DNA from: Brachybacterium sp036311905
Lineage (GTDB): Bacteria; Actinomycetota; Actinomycetes; Actinomycetales; Dermabacteraceae
Assembly: GCF_036311905.1 (NCBI RefSeq)
Contig: NZ_JAZDCH010000012.1
Span: 62,001-126,000 of the forward strand
DNA length: 64,000 nucleotides
Direction: 5' to 3'
Part shown: piece after piece, positions 49,302-57,359 of the stretch
Position numbering within the stretch: position 1 is the first letter of the stretch
How the letters are laid out: each line of letters opens with the position of its first letter
Position numbers and translations under genes: made by a program
Notes under the pieces: generated by a model
The model's input: the letters and a program-made list of their open reading frames with translations, nothing else
Told to the model about the DNA's origin: nothing
The model's database searches: none

Positions 49302-49516
49302 GGACGACTGGGTGTGCTCCGCGCGCGTTCCTCGCATGCGGTCGCGCAGACCCGTCGCCACGACCCCCGTTCCGGCCCGTCCGGTCCGGGGACCGACGTC
49401 GACGCTGCGCCTCGGCCCGCCCGTGACCTCGACCTGCGCCATCCGGCGGGGGAGGGTCAGGACCAGGAATGCGGAACTCGGTCCCCGGTGCGCCGGGGAC
49501 GAGAGATTGGGGAGGC

Positions 49517-49738
49517 ATGGCCAAGAAGGACGGCGTGATCGAGGTCGAGGGCACGGTCACGGAGGCGCTCGCGAATGCGCGTTTCCGCGTCGAGCTCGAC
49601 AACGGGCACAAGGTGCTCGCGCACATCTCCGGGAAGATGCGCCAGCACTACATCCGCATCCTTCCCGAGGACCGCGTGGTCGTCGAGCTGAGCCCCTATG
49701 ACCTCGACCGAGGCCGCATCGTCTACCGCTACAAGTGA
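49517..49738 (+). CDS. infA: Translation initiation factor IF-1
   Basis: A 73-residue S1-fold protein (GVIEVEGTVTEALANARFRV, GKMRQHYIRILPEDRVVVEL). ATG with GGGGAGG 1-2 nt upstream. Confidence 0.97.
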   Translation: MAKKDGVIEVEGTVTEALANARFRVELDNGHKVLAHISGKMRQHYIRILPEDRVVVELSPYDLDRGRIVYRYK

Positions 49739-49759
49739 TCGTCCCGGGAGAAGGAAGCT

Positions 49760-49873
49760 ATGAAGGTCAAGCCGAGCGTCAAGCCGATCTGTGACAACTG
49801 CAAGGTGATCCGTCGCCACTCGCGCGTCATGGTCATCTGCTCGAACCCCCGTCACAAGCAGCGCCAGGGCTGA
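49760..49873 (+). CDS. rpmJ: 50S ribosomal protein L36
   Basis: A 37-residue bL36 of the zinc type: MKVKPSVKPICDNCKVIRRH, with a third Cys and a His in ICSNPRH. AGAAGGAAG upstream. Short but unmistakable, between infA and rpsM as usual. Confidence 0.97.
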   Translation: MKVKPSVKPICDNCKVIRRHSRVMVICSNPRHKQRQG

Positions 49874-50060
49874 GTCCAGCCGCGGCACCGCCGTGACCGC
49901 CCCTCACGAGGGGCACCGCCCGCCCAGCGGGCACCACACAACAGAAGAGACGACACCACCGGCACGGCCGGTCACCCGCAGTCGGAGGCTGCGGCGCCAC
50001 GGGAGCAGCCCGCGGCGAGGTGTCGGATCAGGCCTCCGAGACAAGTAGGAGAGAACTGCT

Positions 50061-50435
50061 ATGGCACGTCTGGTGGGAGTGGATCTTCCGCGCGAGAAGC
50101 GGGTCGAGATCGCCCTGACGTACATCTTCGGCGTGGGTCGTACCCGTGCCCTGGAGACCCTGGCCGCCACCGGGGTGTCCGGCGACAAGCGTGTGAAGGA
50201 GCTGACCGACGAGGAGCTCGTCCAGCTGCGTGATCACATCGAGGCGAACTACATGGTCGAGGGTGACCTCCGCCGCGAGGTGGCCGCCGACATCCGCCGC
50301 AAGGTGGAGATCGGCAGCTACCAGGGCCTGCGTCACCGCCGTGGTCTGCCCGTGCGCGGCCAGCGCACCAAGACCAACGCGCGTACCCGCAAGGGCCCCA
50401 AGCGCACCGTCGCCGGCAAGAAGAAGGCCCGCTGA
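50061..50435 (+). CDS. rpsM: 30S ribosomal protein S13
   Basis: A 124-residue uS13; MARLVGVDLPREKRVEIALT and RGLPVRGQRTKTNARTRKGP. The 187-nt gap after rpmJ has no gene. Confidence 0.97.
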   Translation: MARLVGVDLPREKRVEIALTYIFGVGRTRALETLAATGVSGDKRVKELTDEELVQLRDHIEANYMVEGDLRREVAADIRRKVEIGSYQGLRHRRGLPVRGQRTKTNARTRKGPKRTVAGKKKAR

Positions 50436-50536
50436 TCCACGGCTCCTGCCGTCGGAGCGCGTCTTCGCACCCCGTTAGCACCTCGCGCCGCTGAGGGATC
50501 CGGCGCCCCACACACCCACCAGAGGAGTTCTGCCGC

Positions 50537-50941
50537 ATGGCAACCAAGACCCGTCAGGCCGCAGCGCGCAAGCCGCGTCGCAAGGACAAGAAGAACGTCG
50601 TCAACGGCCAGGCCTACATCAAGAGCACGTTCAACAACACGATCGTGTCGATCACCGACCCCACCGGCGCCGTCATCTCCTGGGCCTCCGCCGGCCAGGT
50701 CGGCTTCAAGGGCTCGCGCAAGTCAACCCCCTACGCCGCGCAGATGGCCGCCGAGGCCGCTGCCCGCCGCGCGCAGGAGCACGGCATGAAGAAGGTCGAC
50801 GTCTTCGTGAAGGGCCCGGGCTCGGGCCGCGAGACCGCGATCCGCTCGCTCACCGCGACCGGCCTCGAGGTCGGCTCCATCCAGGACGTCACCCCGCAGC
50901 CGCACAACGGCACCCGCCCGGCCAAGCGCCGCCGCGTCTGA
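50537..50941 (+). CDS. rpsK: 30S ribosomal protein S11
   Basis: A 134-residue uS11; YIKSTFNNTIVSITDPTGAV and the C-terminal DVTPQPHNGTRPAKRRRV. Standard length. Confidence 0.97.
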   Translation: MATKTRQAAARKPRRKDKKNVVNGQAYIKSTFNNTIVSITDPTGAVISWASAGQVGFKGSRKSTPYAAQMAAEAAARRAQEHGMKKVDVFVKGPGSGRETAIRSLTATGLEVGSIQDVTPQPHNGTRPAKRRRV

Positions 50942-51064
50942 CCTCGCAGACGGCGGTGCCGGGCCCGGAGCCCGCACCGCCGTCGGCACCTGGAACCATC
51001 CACCTCTAGGCCCACCGCCCCCTTCTGAGCGTCATATGGCGGACGCTCGCGGAAAGGATCACCA

Positions 51065-52060
51065 GTGCTCATTGCACAGCGCCCCACGCTGACCGAAGAG
51101 GTCGTGTCGGACAACCGCTCCCGGTTCGTCATCGAGCCGCTCGAGCCGGGCTTCGGCTACACCCTCGGCAACTCCCTGCGCCGCACCCTCCTGTCCTCCA
51201 TCCCCGGCGCCGCGGTCACCTCGATCCGCATCGACGGCGTGCTGCACGAGTTCAGCACCGTCCCCGGGGTCAAGGAGGACGTCACCGAGGTCATCCTCAA
51301 CATCAAGAACCTCGTCGTCTCCTCCGAGAACGACGAGCCCGTCGTGATGTACCTGCGTCGCGAGGAGTCCGGCCGCGTCACCGCCGCCGACATCACCCCG
51401 CCCGCCGGTGTGGAGATCCACAACCCCGACCTGCACATCGCGACCCTCAACGAGAAGGGCCGCCTGGAGATCGAGCTGATCGTCGAGCGCGGTCGCGGCT
51501 ACGTCTCCGCCGCGCAGAACAAGGGCATCGACGGCGAGATCGGCCGCGTCCCGGTCGACTCGATCTACTCGCCGGTCCTCAAGGTGACCTACAAGGTCGA
51601 GGCGACCCGTGTCGAGCAGCGCACCGACTTCGACAAGCTCATCGTCGACGTCGAGACGAAGCCCGCCATCTCCCCGCGCGATGCCATGGCCTCCGCGGGC
51701 AAGACCCTGGTCGAGCTGTTCGGCCTGGCCCACGAGTTGAACCAGGAGGCGGAGGGCATCGAGATCGGCCCCTCGCCGACCGATCAGGCCCTGGCCGCCG
51801 ATCTGGCCCTGCCGATCAACGACCTGAACCTCACGGTCCGCTCGTACAACTGCCTCATGCGCGAGGGTGTGCACACCGTCGGCGAGCTGACCGCGCGTTC
51901 CGAGGCCGACCTGCTCGACATCCGCAACTTCGGGCAGAAGTCCATCGACGAGGTCAAGGCGAAGCTCGCGGAGCTCGGGCTGTCGCTGAAGGACTCCCCG
52001 GCCGGGTTCGATCCGTCCGCGCTCGAGTCCTACTCGGACGACTTCGGCGACCAGTACTGA
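51065..52060 (+). CDS. rpoA: DNA-directed RNA polymerase alpha subunit
   Basis: A 331-residue alpha subunit: N-terminal assembly domain (FGYTLGNSLRRTLLSSIPGA), flexible linker and C-terminal DNA-binding domain (ARSEADLLDIRNFGQKSIDE). GTG start; GGAAAGGA upstream. Confidence 0.97.
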   Translation: MLIAQRPTLTEEVVSDNRSRFVIEPLEPGFGYTLGNSLRRTLLSSIPGAAVTSIRIDGVLHEFSTVPGVKEDVTEVILNIKNLVVSSENDEPVVMYLRREESGRVTAADITPPAGVEIHNPDLHIATLNEKGRLEIELIVERGRGYVSAAQNKGIDGEIGRVPVDSIYSPVLKVTYKVEATRVEQRTDFDKLIVDVETKPAISPRDAMASAGKTLVELFGLAHELNQEAEGIEIGPSPTDQALAADLALPINDLNLTVRSYNCLMREGVHTVGELTARSEADLLDIRNFGQKSIDEVKAKLAELGLSLKDSPAGFDPSALESYSDDFGDQY

Positions 52061-52090
52061 CCTTCACACTTATCCACTAGGAGAACGACC

Positions 52091-52621
52091 ATGCCTGCAC
52101 CCACCAAGGGCGCGCGCCTCGGCGGGTCCCCCGCGCACGAGCGGATGATCCTCTCGGGCCTCGCCACCGAGCTGTTCCGCCACAAGGCGATCACCACCAC
52201 CGAGACGCGGGCCAAGCGCCTGCGTCCCGTCGCCGAGCGCCTGATCACCCAGGCCAAGAAGGGCGACCTCGCCTCCCGTCGCCGCGTGATGCGCAGCATC
52301 CGCGACAAGGGCGTCGTCTACTCGCTCTTCGAGGAGATCGCCCCCACCTTCGCCGAGCGTCCCGGTGGCTACACCCGGATCACCAAGGTCGCGCCGCGCA
52401 AGGGCGACAACGCCCCCATGGCCGTGATCGAGCTGGTCCAGGAGGCGTACTCGCCGAAGCAGGCCGTCGTCAAGGAGGCCGAGGGCGCCGCGAAGAACGC
52501 TGCGAAGCCCGCCGCCGAGGATGCCGACGTCACCGCCGAGGAGACCCCGGTCGTCGAGACCGCGGAGGAGACCACCGCCGCGGACGATACCGCCGCTGCC
52601 GAGGAGACCGACAAGGCCTGA
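52091..52621 (+). CDS. rplQ: 50S ribosomal protein L17 with acidic tail
   Basis: A 176-residue bL17. Residues 1-118 are the conserved core (GGSPAHERMILSGLATELFR); 119-176 are an Ala/Glu/Thr-rich acidic tail without a recognisable domain. Last gene of the operon. Confidence 0.96.
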   Translation: MPAPTKGARLGGSPAHERMILSGLATELFRHKAITTTETRAKRLRPVAERLITQAKKGDLASRRRVMRSIRDKGVVYSLFEEIAPTFAERPGGYTRITKVAPRKGDNAPMAVIELVQEAYSPKQAVVKEAEGAAKNAAKPAAEDADVTAEETPVVETAEETTAADDTAAAEETDKA

Positions 52622-52647
52622 GGCCCGGTCGCGAACCGCTGCACCGC

Positions 52648-52687
52648 CGAGGGCGGGTCGAGGGAGTGATCCCCCGACCCGCCCTCG
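52648..52687. terminator. rplQ terminator
   Basis: A 13-bp stem (52648-52660 with 52675-52687) continued by GGG/CCC inside. Confidence 0.8.
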
Positions 52688-52796
52688 ACGCATCTCCCGG
52701 GGCACAGGTCCGGGGCGGCGGCATGGGATGGCGCCACGAGGTGGCGGGGACGTCCGGCAGTCTGTCCCGAAATGTTCTGGAACAGGTGGGAGATCG

Positions 52797-52810
52797 TGAC
52801 CATATGGTCA
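52797..52810. promoter_or_regulatory. Palindromic operator candidate TGACCATATGGTCA
   Basis: A perfect 14-bp palindrome with an AT centre, about 24 bp before a TACGGT -10 box (52834-52839) and about 90 bp before the amidase gene. Its position suits a repressor or activator site. Confidence 0.5.
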
Positions 52811-52833
52811 TCGGGACCCCTCCCGGGGTGGTC

Positions 52834-52839
52834 TACGGT
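52834..52839 (+). promoter_or_regulatory. Amidase promoter -10 box TACGGT
   Basis: TACGGT (TAnnnT); predicted start near 52846, leader about 54 nt. No good -35. Confidence 0.4.
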
Positions 52840-52899
52840 GGACGGCGGGCCCCGTCCCGATGGTGCCCGTCCGCAGTACGTCGACACCCGGAGCTCATC

Positions 52900-54963
52900 A
52901 TGTCCCAGCGGTCGCTTCCCCCCGCCTCCGCCCCCCAGTCCTCGACCTCCGCGCTCAGCCGGCGGGGTCTCCTCGCCGCCGCGGCCGTCGCCGTCCCCGG
53001 CGCCTCCCTCGCCCTGAGCGCCGCGCCCGCGAACGCCGATCCCGCCGTCACCGGCGGGGAGACCCGCGTCGTGGACGTGCCCCTGTCCGAGGCGGAGCTG
53101 ATCGAGGTGGACGGCGCCCCCGTGCGCGACCTCCCGCAGCAGCCCGCCACGATGGTGGGCGTGACCTGGCCCGCGGCGGCGGACGCGCCGACGGTGCAGG
53201 TGCGCGGGCTGCAGTCGGACGGGTCCTGGACCGCGTGGGAGCTGCTCGAGACCGCCGAGGACCCGCAGACGGGCGAGGACGCGCCCGGCACCGAGGCGGC
53301 CTGGATCGGGGTGGTCCAGGCGCTCCAGATCCGGGTCGAGGTCGACGGCGCCGATGCCTCCGAGCACGCGGTCGCCCACCTCGTCACCACCTCGGCCGCC
53401 CCCGACGACGAGAGCGTCGCGGAGGAGGCGGTCGCCGCCGCGGAGACGGAGGACAGCGGCGAGCAGTCCGAGGCCAGCCCGAAGGCCGCCCGGATCACGA
53501 CTTTCGCCGCCCCCGCGTCGACCTCCGCCGTCGGCCCGGGCGCCCCGACGATCACCTCGCGCGCCGCCTGGGGCGCCGATGAGTCCCTGGTGCGCGGCAC
53601 GAGCGGTGCGAAGCGCCTCAAGGGCGTGGTGCTGCACCACACCGCCGGCACCAACAATTACACCTCGAGCCAGTCCGCGCAGATCGTGCGCGGCATCCTC
53701 ACGTACCACACCCAGTCCCTGGGCTGGGCGGACATCGGCTACAACGTGCTCGTCTCCAAGTACGGGCAGATCTTCGAGGGCCGCCACGGCGGGCTGCACC
53801 GGAACATCATCGGCGCCCACGCCTACGGCTTCAACACCGGGAGCTTCGGCATCTCGGTGATGGGGAACTACTCCTCGGGCACGGTGCCGGCAGCGGCGAC
53901 CTCCGCCGTCGCCCGGGTGGTGGGCTGGAAGCTGCTGAGCACCTTCCACACCTCCGCCACCTCGAGCGCCACCTGGACCCCGGGCTCCGGCACCAAGTTC
54001 CCCGCCGGGAAGACCGTGACCCTCCCCGTGCTCTTCGCCCATCGCGACGTGAACAGCACCGAGTGCCCCGGTGACTCGCTCTACGCGAAGCTCGCCTCCC
54101 TCCGCAGCGCCGCCCAGAAGCAGATCGACAGCGGCTGGAAGGAGCACCTGTGGGCCTTCCAGGGGGCGGGCGGCGAGGCGGTCCTGGGCACCGTCGTCGA
54201 GGGCGCCCACACCACCGGCTCGTACACCGCGACCCTGCTCACCAAGGGGCTCGTGCTCCAGAGCGGCGGGAACGCCGCGGGCTACGCCACCCCCTTCGGA
54301 CCGGACTGGGAGCAGTCCTGGGGACGGCCGACAAGCGGCGTGAGCACGAACGGTACGACCTTCTCGCAGGAGTTCGAGAACGGCGTGGCCGTCTCCCGCT
54401 CGGGCACCGTCAGCTTCGGCGCCGCCCGCTTCGTGGACGTCCCCCCGGGGACCATGTACAAGGAGGAGATCGAGGAGCTCGCCGGGCGCGGAATCACCAC
54501 CGGCTGGCCCGACGGCACCTACCGTCCGCTCTCCCCGATCCAGCGCGACGCGATGGTGGTCTTCCTCTACCGCGCGCTGGGCAAGCCCGCCTTCACCCCG
54601 CCCACCACCTCCCCGTTCACGGACATGCCGCGCAGCCGCATGTACTACAAGGAGGTCACCTGGGGTCGGGCCCAGGGGATCGTCGAGGGATGGCCCGATC
54701 GCACCTTCCGCCCCACCGCATCGATCGAGCGCGGGGCCGTCGCGGCTTTCCTGTACCGTGCTTCCGGGAGCCCGGCGGTCCGCGCCGGCAGCCCCTTCCG
54801 GGACGTCCCGGCGAACCACCAGTTCGCGCGGGAGATCACCTGGCTCGCGAGCACCGGCATCACCACCGGCTGGCCGGACGGCACCTTCCGGCCGAGGGAT
54901 GCGATCGCCCGCGACGCGATGGCGGCCTTCATGGTCCGCTGGATGGAGTACCGCGGGCTGTGA
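52900..54963 (+). CDS. Secreted peptidoglycan amidase (PGRP/Amidase_2) with three SLH domains
   Basis: A 687-residue exported protein. The signal SRRGLLAAAAVAVPGASLAL then ANA suggests Tat export. Residues ~50-190 are a PGRP-associated beta domain with an acidic linker. Residues ~214-410 are an Amidase_2/PGRP domain with zinc-site elements LKGVVLHHTAG and FAHRDVNSTECPGDS, cleaving the MurNAc-Ala bond. Residues ~445-505 hold an LGFP-like segment. Three SLH domains (508-563, 567-622, 628-687) each carry a GWPDxTxRP motif; the TRAE element is degenerate (QRDA, ERGA, ARDA). SLH domains bind pyruvylated wall polymers. A pyruvyltransferase fusion gene follows 38 nt later. Confidence 0.85.
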   Translation: MSQRSLPPASAPQSSTSALSRRGLLAAAAVAVPGASLALSAAPANADPAVTGGETRVVDVPLSEAELIEVDGAPVRDLPQQPATMVGVTWPAAADAPTVQVRGLQSDGSWTAWELLETAEDPQTGEDAPGTEAAWIGVVQALQIRVEVDGADASEHAVAHLVTTSAAPDDESVAEEAVAAAETEDSGEQSEASPKAARITTFAAPASTSAVGPGAPTITSRAAWGADESLVRGTSGAKRLKGVVLHHTAGTNNYTSSQSAQIVRGILTYHTQSLGWADIGYNVLVSKYGQIFEGRHGGLHRNIIGAHAYGFNTGSFGISVMGNYSSGTVPAAATSAVARVVGWKLLSTFHTSATSSATWTPGSGTKFPAGKTVTLPVLFAHRDVNSTECPGDSLYAKLASLRSAAQKQIDSGWKEHLWAFQGAGGEAVLGTVVEGAHTTGSYTATLLTKGLVLQSGGNAAGYATPFGPDWEQSWGRPTSGVSTNGTTFSQEFENGVAVSRSGTVSFGAARFVDVPPGTMYKEEIEELAGRGITTGWPDGTYRPLSPIQRDAMVVFLYRALGKPAFTPPTTSPFTDMPRSRMYYKEVTWGRAQGIVEGWPDRTFRPTASIERGAVAAFLYRASGSPAVRAGSPFRDVPANHQFAREITWLASTGITTGWPDGTFRPRDAIARDAMAAFMVRWMEYRGL

Positions 54964-55001
54964 CGCGCTGAGCGACCGGCCCCTTCACGAAGGAGATGCC
55001 G

Positions 55002-57263
55002 GTGAGGGTCGCCCTGCTGTGCGATGTCGACCAGACCGTCTACCACGTCGGGGACGAGGCGATCGCGACCGCGACCACCCGTCGGCTCGAAGCGCGGGGC
55101 CTCCAGGTCACGCGCATCAGCCGGCACGAGAAGTACGGTCCGGGCGGGCGGGCCGCGGCCCGCACCCTGCCCGCGCTCACCTTCCCCTGGCCGCTCGAGC
55201 AGCGCGCCGCCTATCTCGGCGAGATCCGCCGCGTCCTCGCGGGGGAGCGGGACGCCCTCCCGGCGGAGGACAAGCTCCACGGCATCCTCGAGCGGCTGCG
55301 GGAGGTCGACGCCCTCGTGATCGGCGGCGGCGGCAGCCTCACCTCCCGCTACGGCTGGCTGCTCGATGAGCGCATCGCCACCGCGGAGGCGGCCCGCTCC
55401 CTCGGCAAGCGCGTCGTGCTCAGCGGGCAGAGCCTCGGCCCCGAGCTCACCGACGCCGATCGCGCGGCGGTGCGCTCCCTGCTCGACGCCTGCGACCTGG
55501 TGGGTCTGCGGGATGCGCTGAGCGTGCGGATCGCCCGGCAGATCGCCCCCGAGCATCCCGCGATCGTGCAGGTCCTCGACGACGCCCACGGGCTCGGCCT
55601 CCCGGAGGACGGCACGCCTCCGGTGCTCGACGAGCGGCTGCTCTCGGTGACCCTGGGCGGGGACGGCGATCCCTTCCCCCGCGAGCAGTACGCGGGCATC
55701 GCCGCAGCGCTGATCGACGCCGTGGTCGCCCGCACCGGCGCCCGGGTGCAGATGGTGCCCCACATGGCCGATCCGGACAGCGGCGGGGGAGACCTCGACC
55801 TGCACCGGGAGGTGGCCTCCCGGGTCTCCGCCGAGGTGGAGCAGCTGCCGATCGAGCTCGACACCGCGTCCGCGGCGCGCACCAGCGCGGCCGGCTGGGT
55901 CCTCAGCACCCGGTTCCACCCGGTCGTCTTCGGTGCCGCCGCCGGGGCCGCGGTGCTCGCGGTGCCGCTGAACCGCTACGGGGCCACCCGCATGGACGGC
56001 GCCCTGCGCGCCCACGGTCTCGCGGGCGGCGCCGTGCCGCTCGCGGCGCTCTGGGATCCGCGCACCGGCGGTCCCTCGGCCCTGGTGGACGAGGTGGCGG
56101 ACGCCCTCGTCGCCGCCCGTCCCGCCGAGCACGAGCACCTGCGCGCGCGGGCCGGCGCCCTGCGCTCCGCCGGGGAGTCCTGGTGGGACGGGGTCGTCGA
56201 CGTGCTCACCGGCGCGCGGTCCGCGACCGAGGTCGCCGCCGCCGTGGAGCCCGGACCGGAGCCGCAGCAGCGCTGGCCCGAGCCGCTGCGCCGGGCCCTC
56301 GCGCCCTACAGCACCGCGGTCGACGCGGCGCCCGCGCCGTCGGCCGCGATCATCCTCCGCACCCGCGACCGGCTGCGCCTGCTGGACCGCGCGATCCAGG
56401 ACGTCCTCGCCCAGACCCGGCAGGACTGGGAGCTCGTGGTGGTCGACGACGCGGGCGATGCCGCCGCGGTGGACGCCGTGCTCGCCCGCCACGAGGGCGA
56501 GGCCGCGGGGCGGATCCGCGTCCGCCACCGCACCGCGTCCTCCGGGATGGAGGCCGCGAGCAACGAGGGCCTGCGGGCGAGCTCCGCGCCGCACGTCGCC
56601 GTCCACGACGACGACGACACCTGGCACGCCACCTTCCTGCAGGAGACACTCGCCCACCTCGAGGCCCATCCCGAGCAGGAGGCGGTGGTGGTGCGCACCC
56701 TGATCGTGCATGAGCACGAGACGGCGACGGGCTTCGTCGAGGACGAGGTGTTCCCCTCCTGGCCCGAGATCGCCGGGGTGCGGCTGGTCGACTACCTGGC
56801 CGTGAACCGCAACGTGCCCATCGCGATGCTCCACCGCCGCCGCGTCCACGAGGCGATCGGCGAGTACGACGAGTCGCTGCCGGTCGTGGGCGACTACGCC
56901 TTCCATCTCGCGCTGCTGCAGCATGCCGAGGTGGGATTCCTGGATCGTCCGCTCGCGCAGTGGCGTCATCGACGCGACGCCGCGGGGGCGAGCAGCAATT
57001 CGATGTACGCGATGAGCGACGGCCACCGGCACTTCGACGCCGTGCTGCGGGAGCGCGCGCTGCGGGAATGGACCCGCGAGAACGGGATCGGCCTGCCGCT
57101 GTTCCTCGCCAAGAACACCGAGAGCACGGTCGAGCGCAGCGAGGAGCGCATTCTCGAGGAGCTGCGCGCGCTGCGCGAGGAGGTCGCCGCGCTGAGGGGC
57201 CGCCGGTCCCCGCTCGAGGAGCTGGGCCGACGAGCCTATCGCCGGGTGCGACGCGGCCGCTGA
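55002..57263 (+). CDS. Polysaccharide pyruvyltransferase (CsaB-like) fused to a family 2 glycosyltransferase
   Basis: A 753-residue two-domain protein. Residues 1-~400 are a polysaccharide pyruvyltransferase domain: GDEAI at 17-21, ALVIGGGGSLTSRYGWLLDE near 104, LSGQSLGPE near 139, and RFHPVVFGAAAGAAVLAVPL near 303. Residues ~445-700 are a GT2 domain: IILRTRDRLRLLDRAIQDVL, ELVVVDDAGD, the metal-binding HDDDDTWH near 535 and VGDYAFHLALL near 628. A short coiled coil ends it (~712-735). CsaB transfers pyruvate from PEP to wall polymers that SLH domains bind. GTG 55002 is chosen (AAGGAG 6 nt upstream) over ATG 54996, which abuts that site. Confidence 0.85.
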   Translation: MRVALLCDVDQTVYHVGDEAIATATTRRLEARGLQVTRISRHEKYGPGGRAAARTLPALTFPWPLEQRAAYLGEIRRVLAGERDALPAEDKLHGILERLREVDALVIGGGGSLTSRYGWLLDERIATAEAARSLGKRVVLSGQSLGPELTDADRAAVRSLLDACDLVGLRDALSVRIARQIAPEHPAIVQVLDDAHGLGLPEDGTPPVLDERLLSVTLGGDGDPFPREQYAGIAAALIDAVVARTGARVQMVPHMADPDSGGGDLDLHREVASRVSAEVEQLPIELDTASAARTSAAGWVLSTRFHPVVFGAAAGAAVLAVPLNRYGATRMDGALRAHGLAGGAVPLAALWDPRTGGPSALVDEVADALVAARPAEHEHLRARAGALRSAGESWWDGVVDVLTGARSATEVAAAVEPGPEPQQRWPEPLRRALAPYSTAVDAAPAPSAAIILRTRDRLRLLDRAIQDVLAQTRQDWELVVVDDAGDAAAVDAVLARHEGEAAGRIRVRHRTASSGMEAASNEGLRASSAPHVAVHDDDDTWHATFLQETLAHLEAHPEQEAVVVRTLIVHEHETATGFVEDEVFPSWPEIAGVRLVDYLAVNRNVPIAMLHRRRVHEAIGEYDESLPVVGDYAFHLALLQHAEVGFLDRPLAQWRHRRDAAGASSNSMYAMSDGHRHFDAVLRERALREWTRENGIGLPLFLAKNTESTVERSEERILEELRALREEVAALRGRRSPLEELGRRAYRRVRRGR

Positions 57264-57323
57264 ACCGGCGGCAACTGAGCGGCCCCCGCTGAACCGTCGG
57301 CCGCAGGGCGGTCTACAGCCGAG

Positions 57324-57356
57324 CGAGCGGCCGGGCCCCGCGGGCCCGGCCGCTCG
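57324..57356. terminator. Bidirectional terminator between the fusion gene and purL
   Basis: A perfect 15-bp stem (57324-57338 with 57342-57356) with a CGC loop between two convergent genes. Confidence 0.85.
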
Positions 57357-57359
57357 TGA

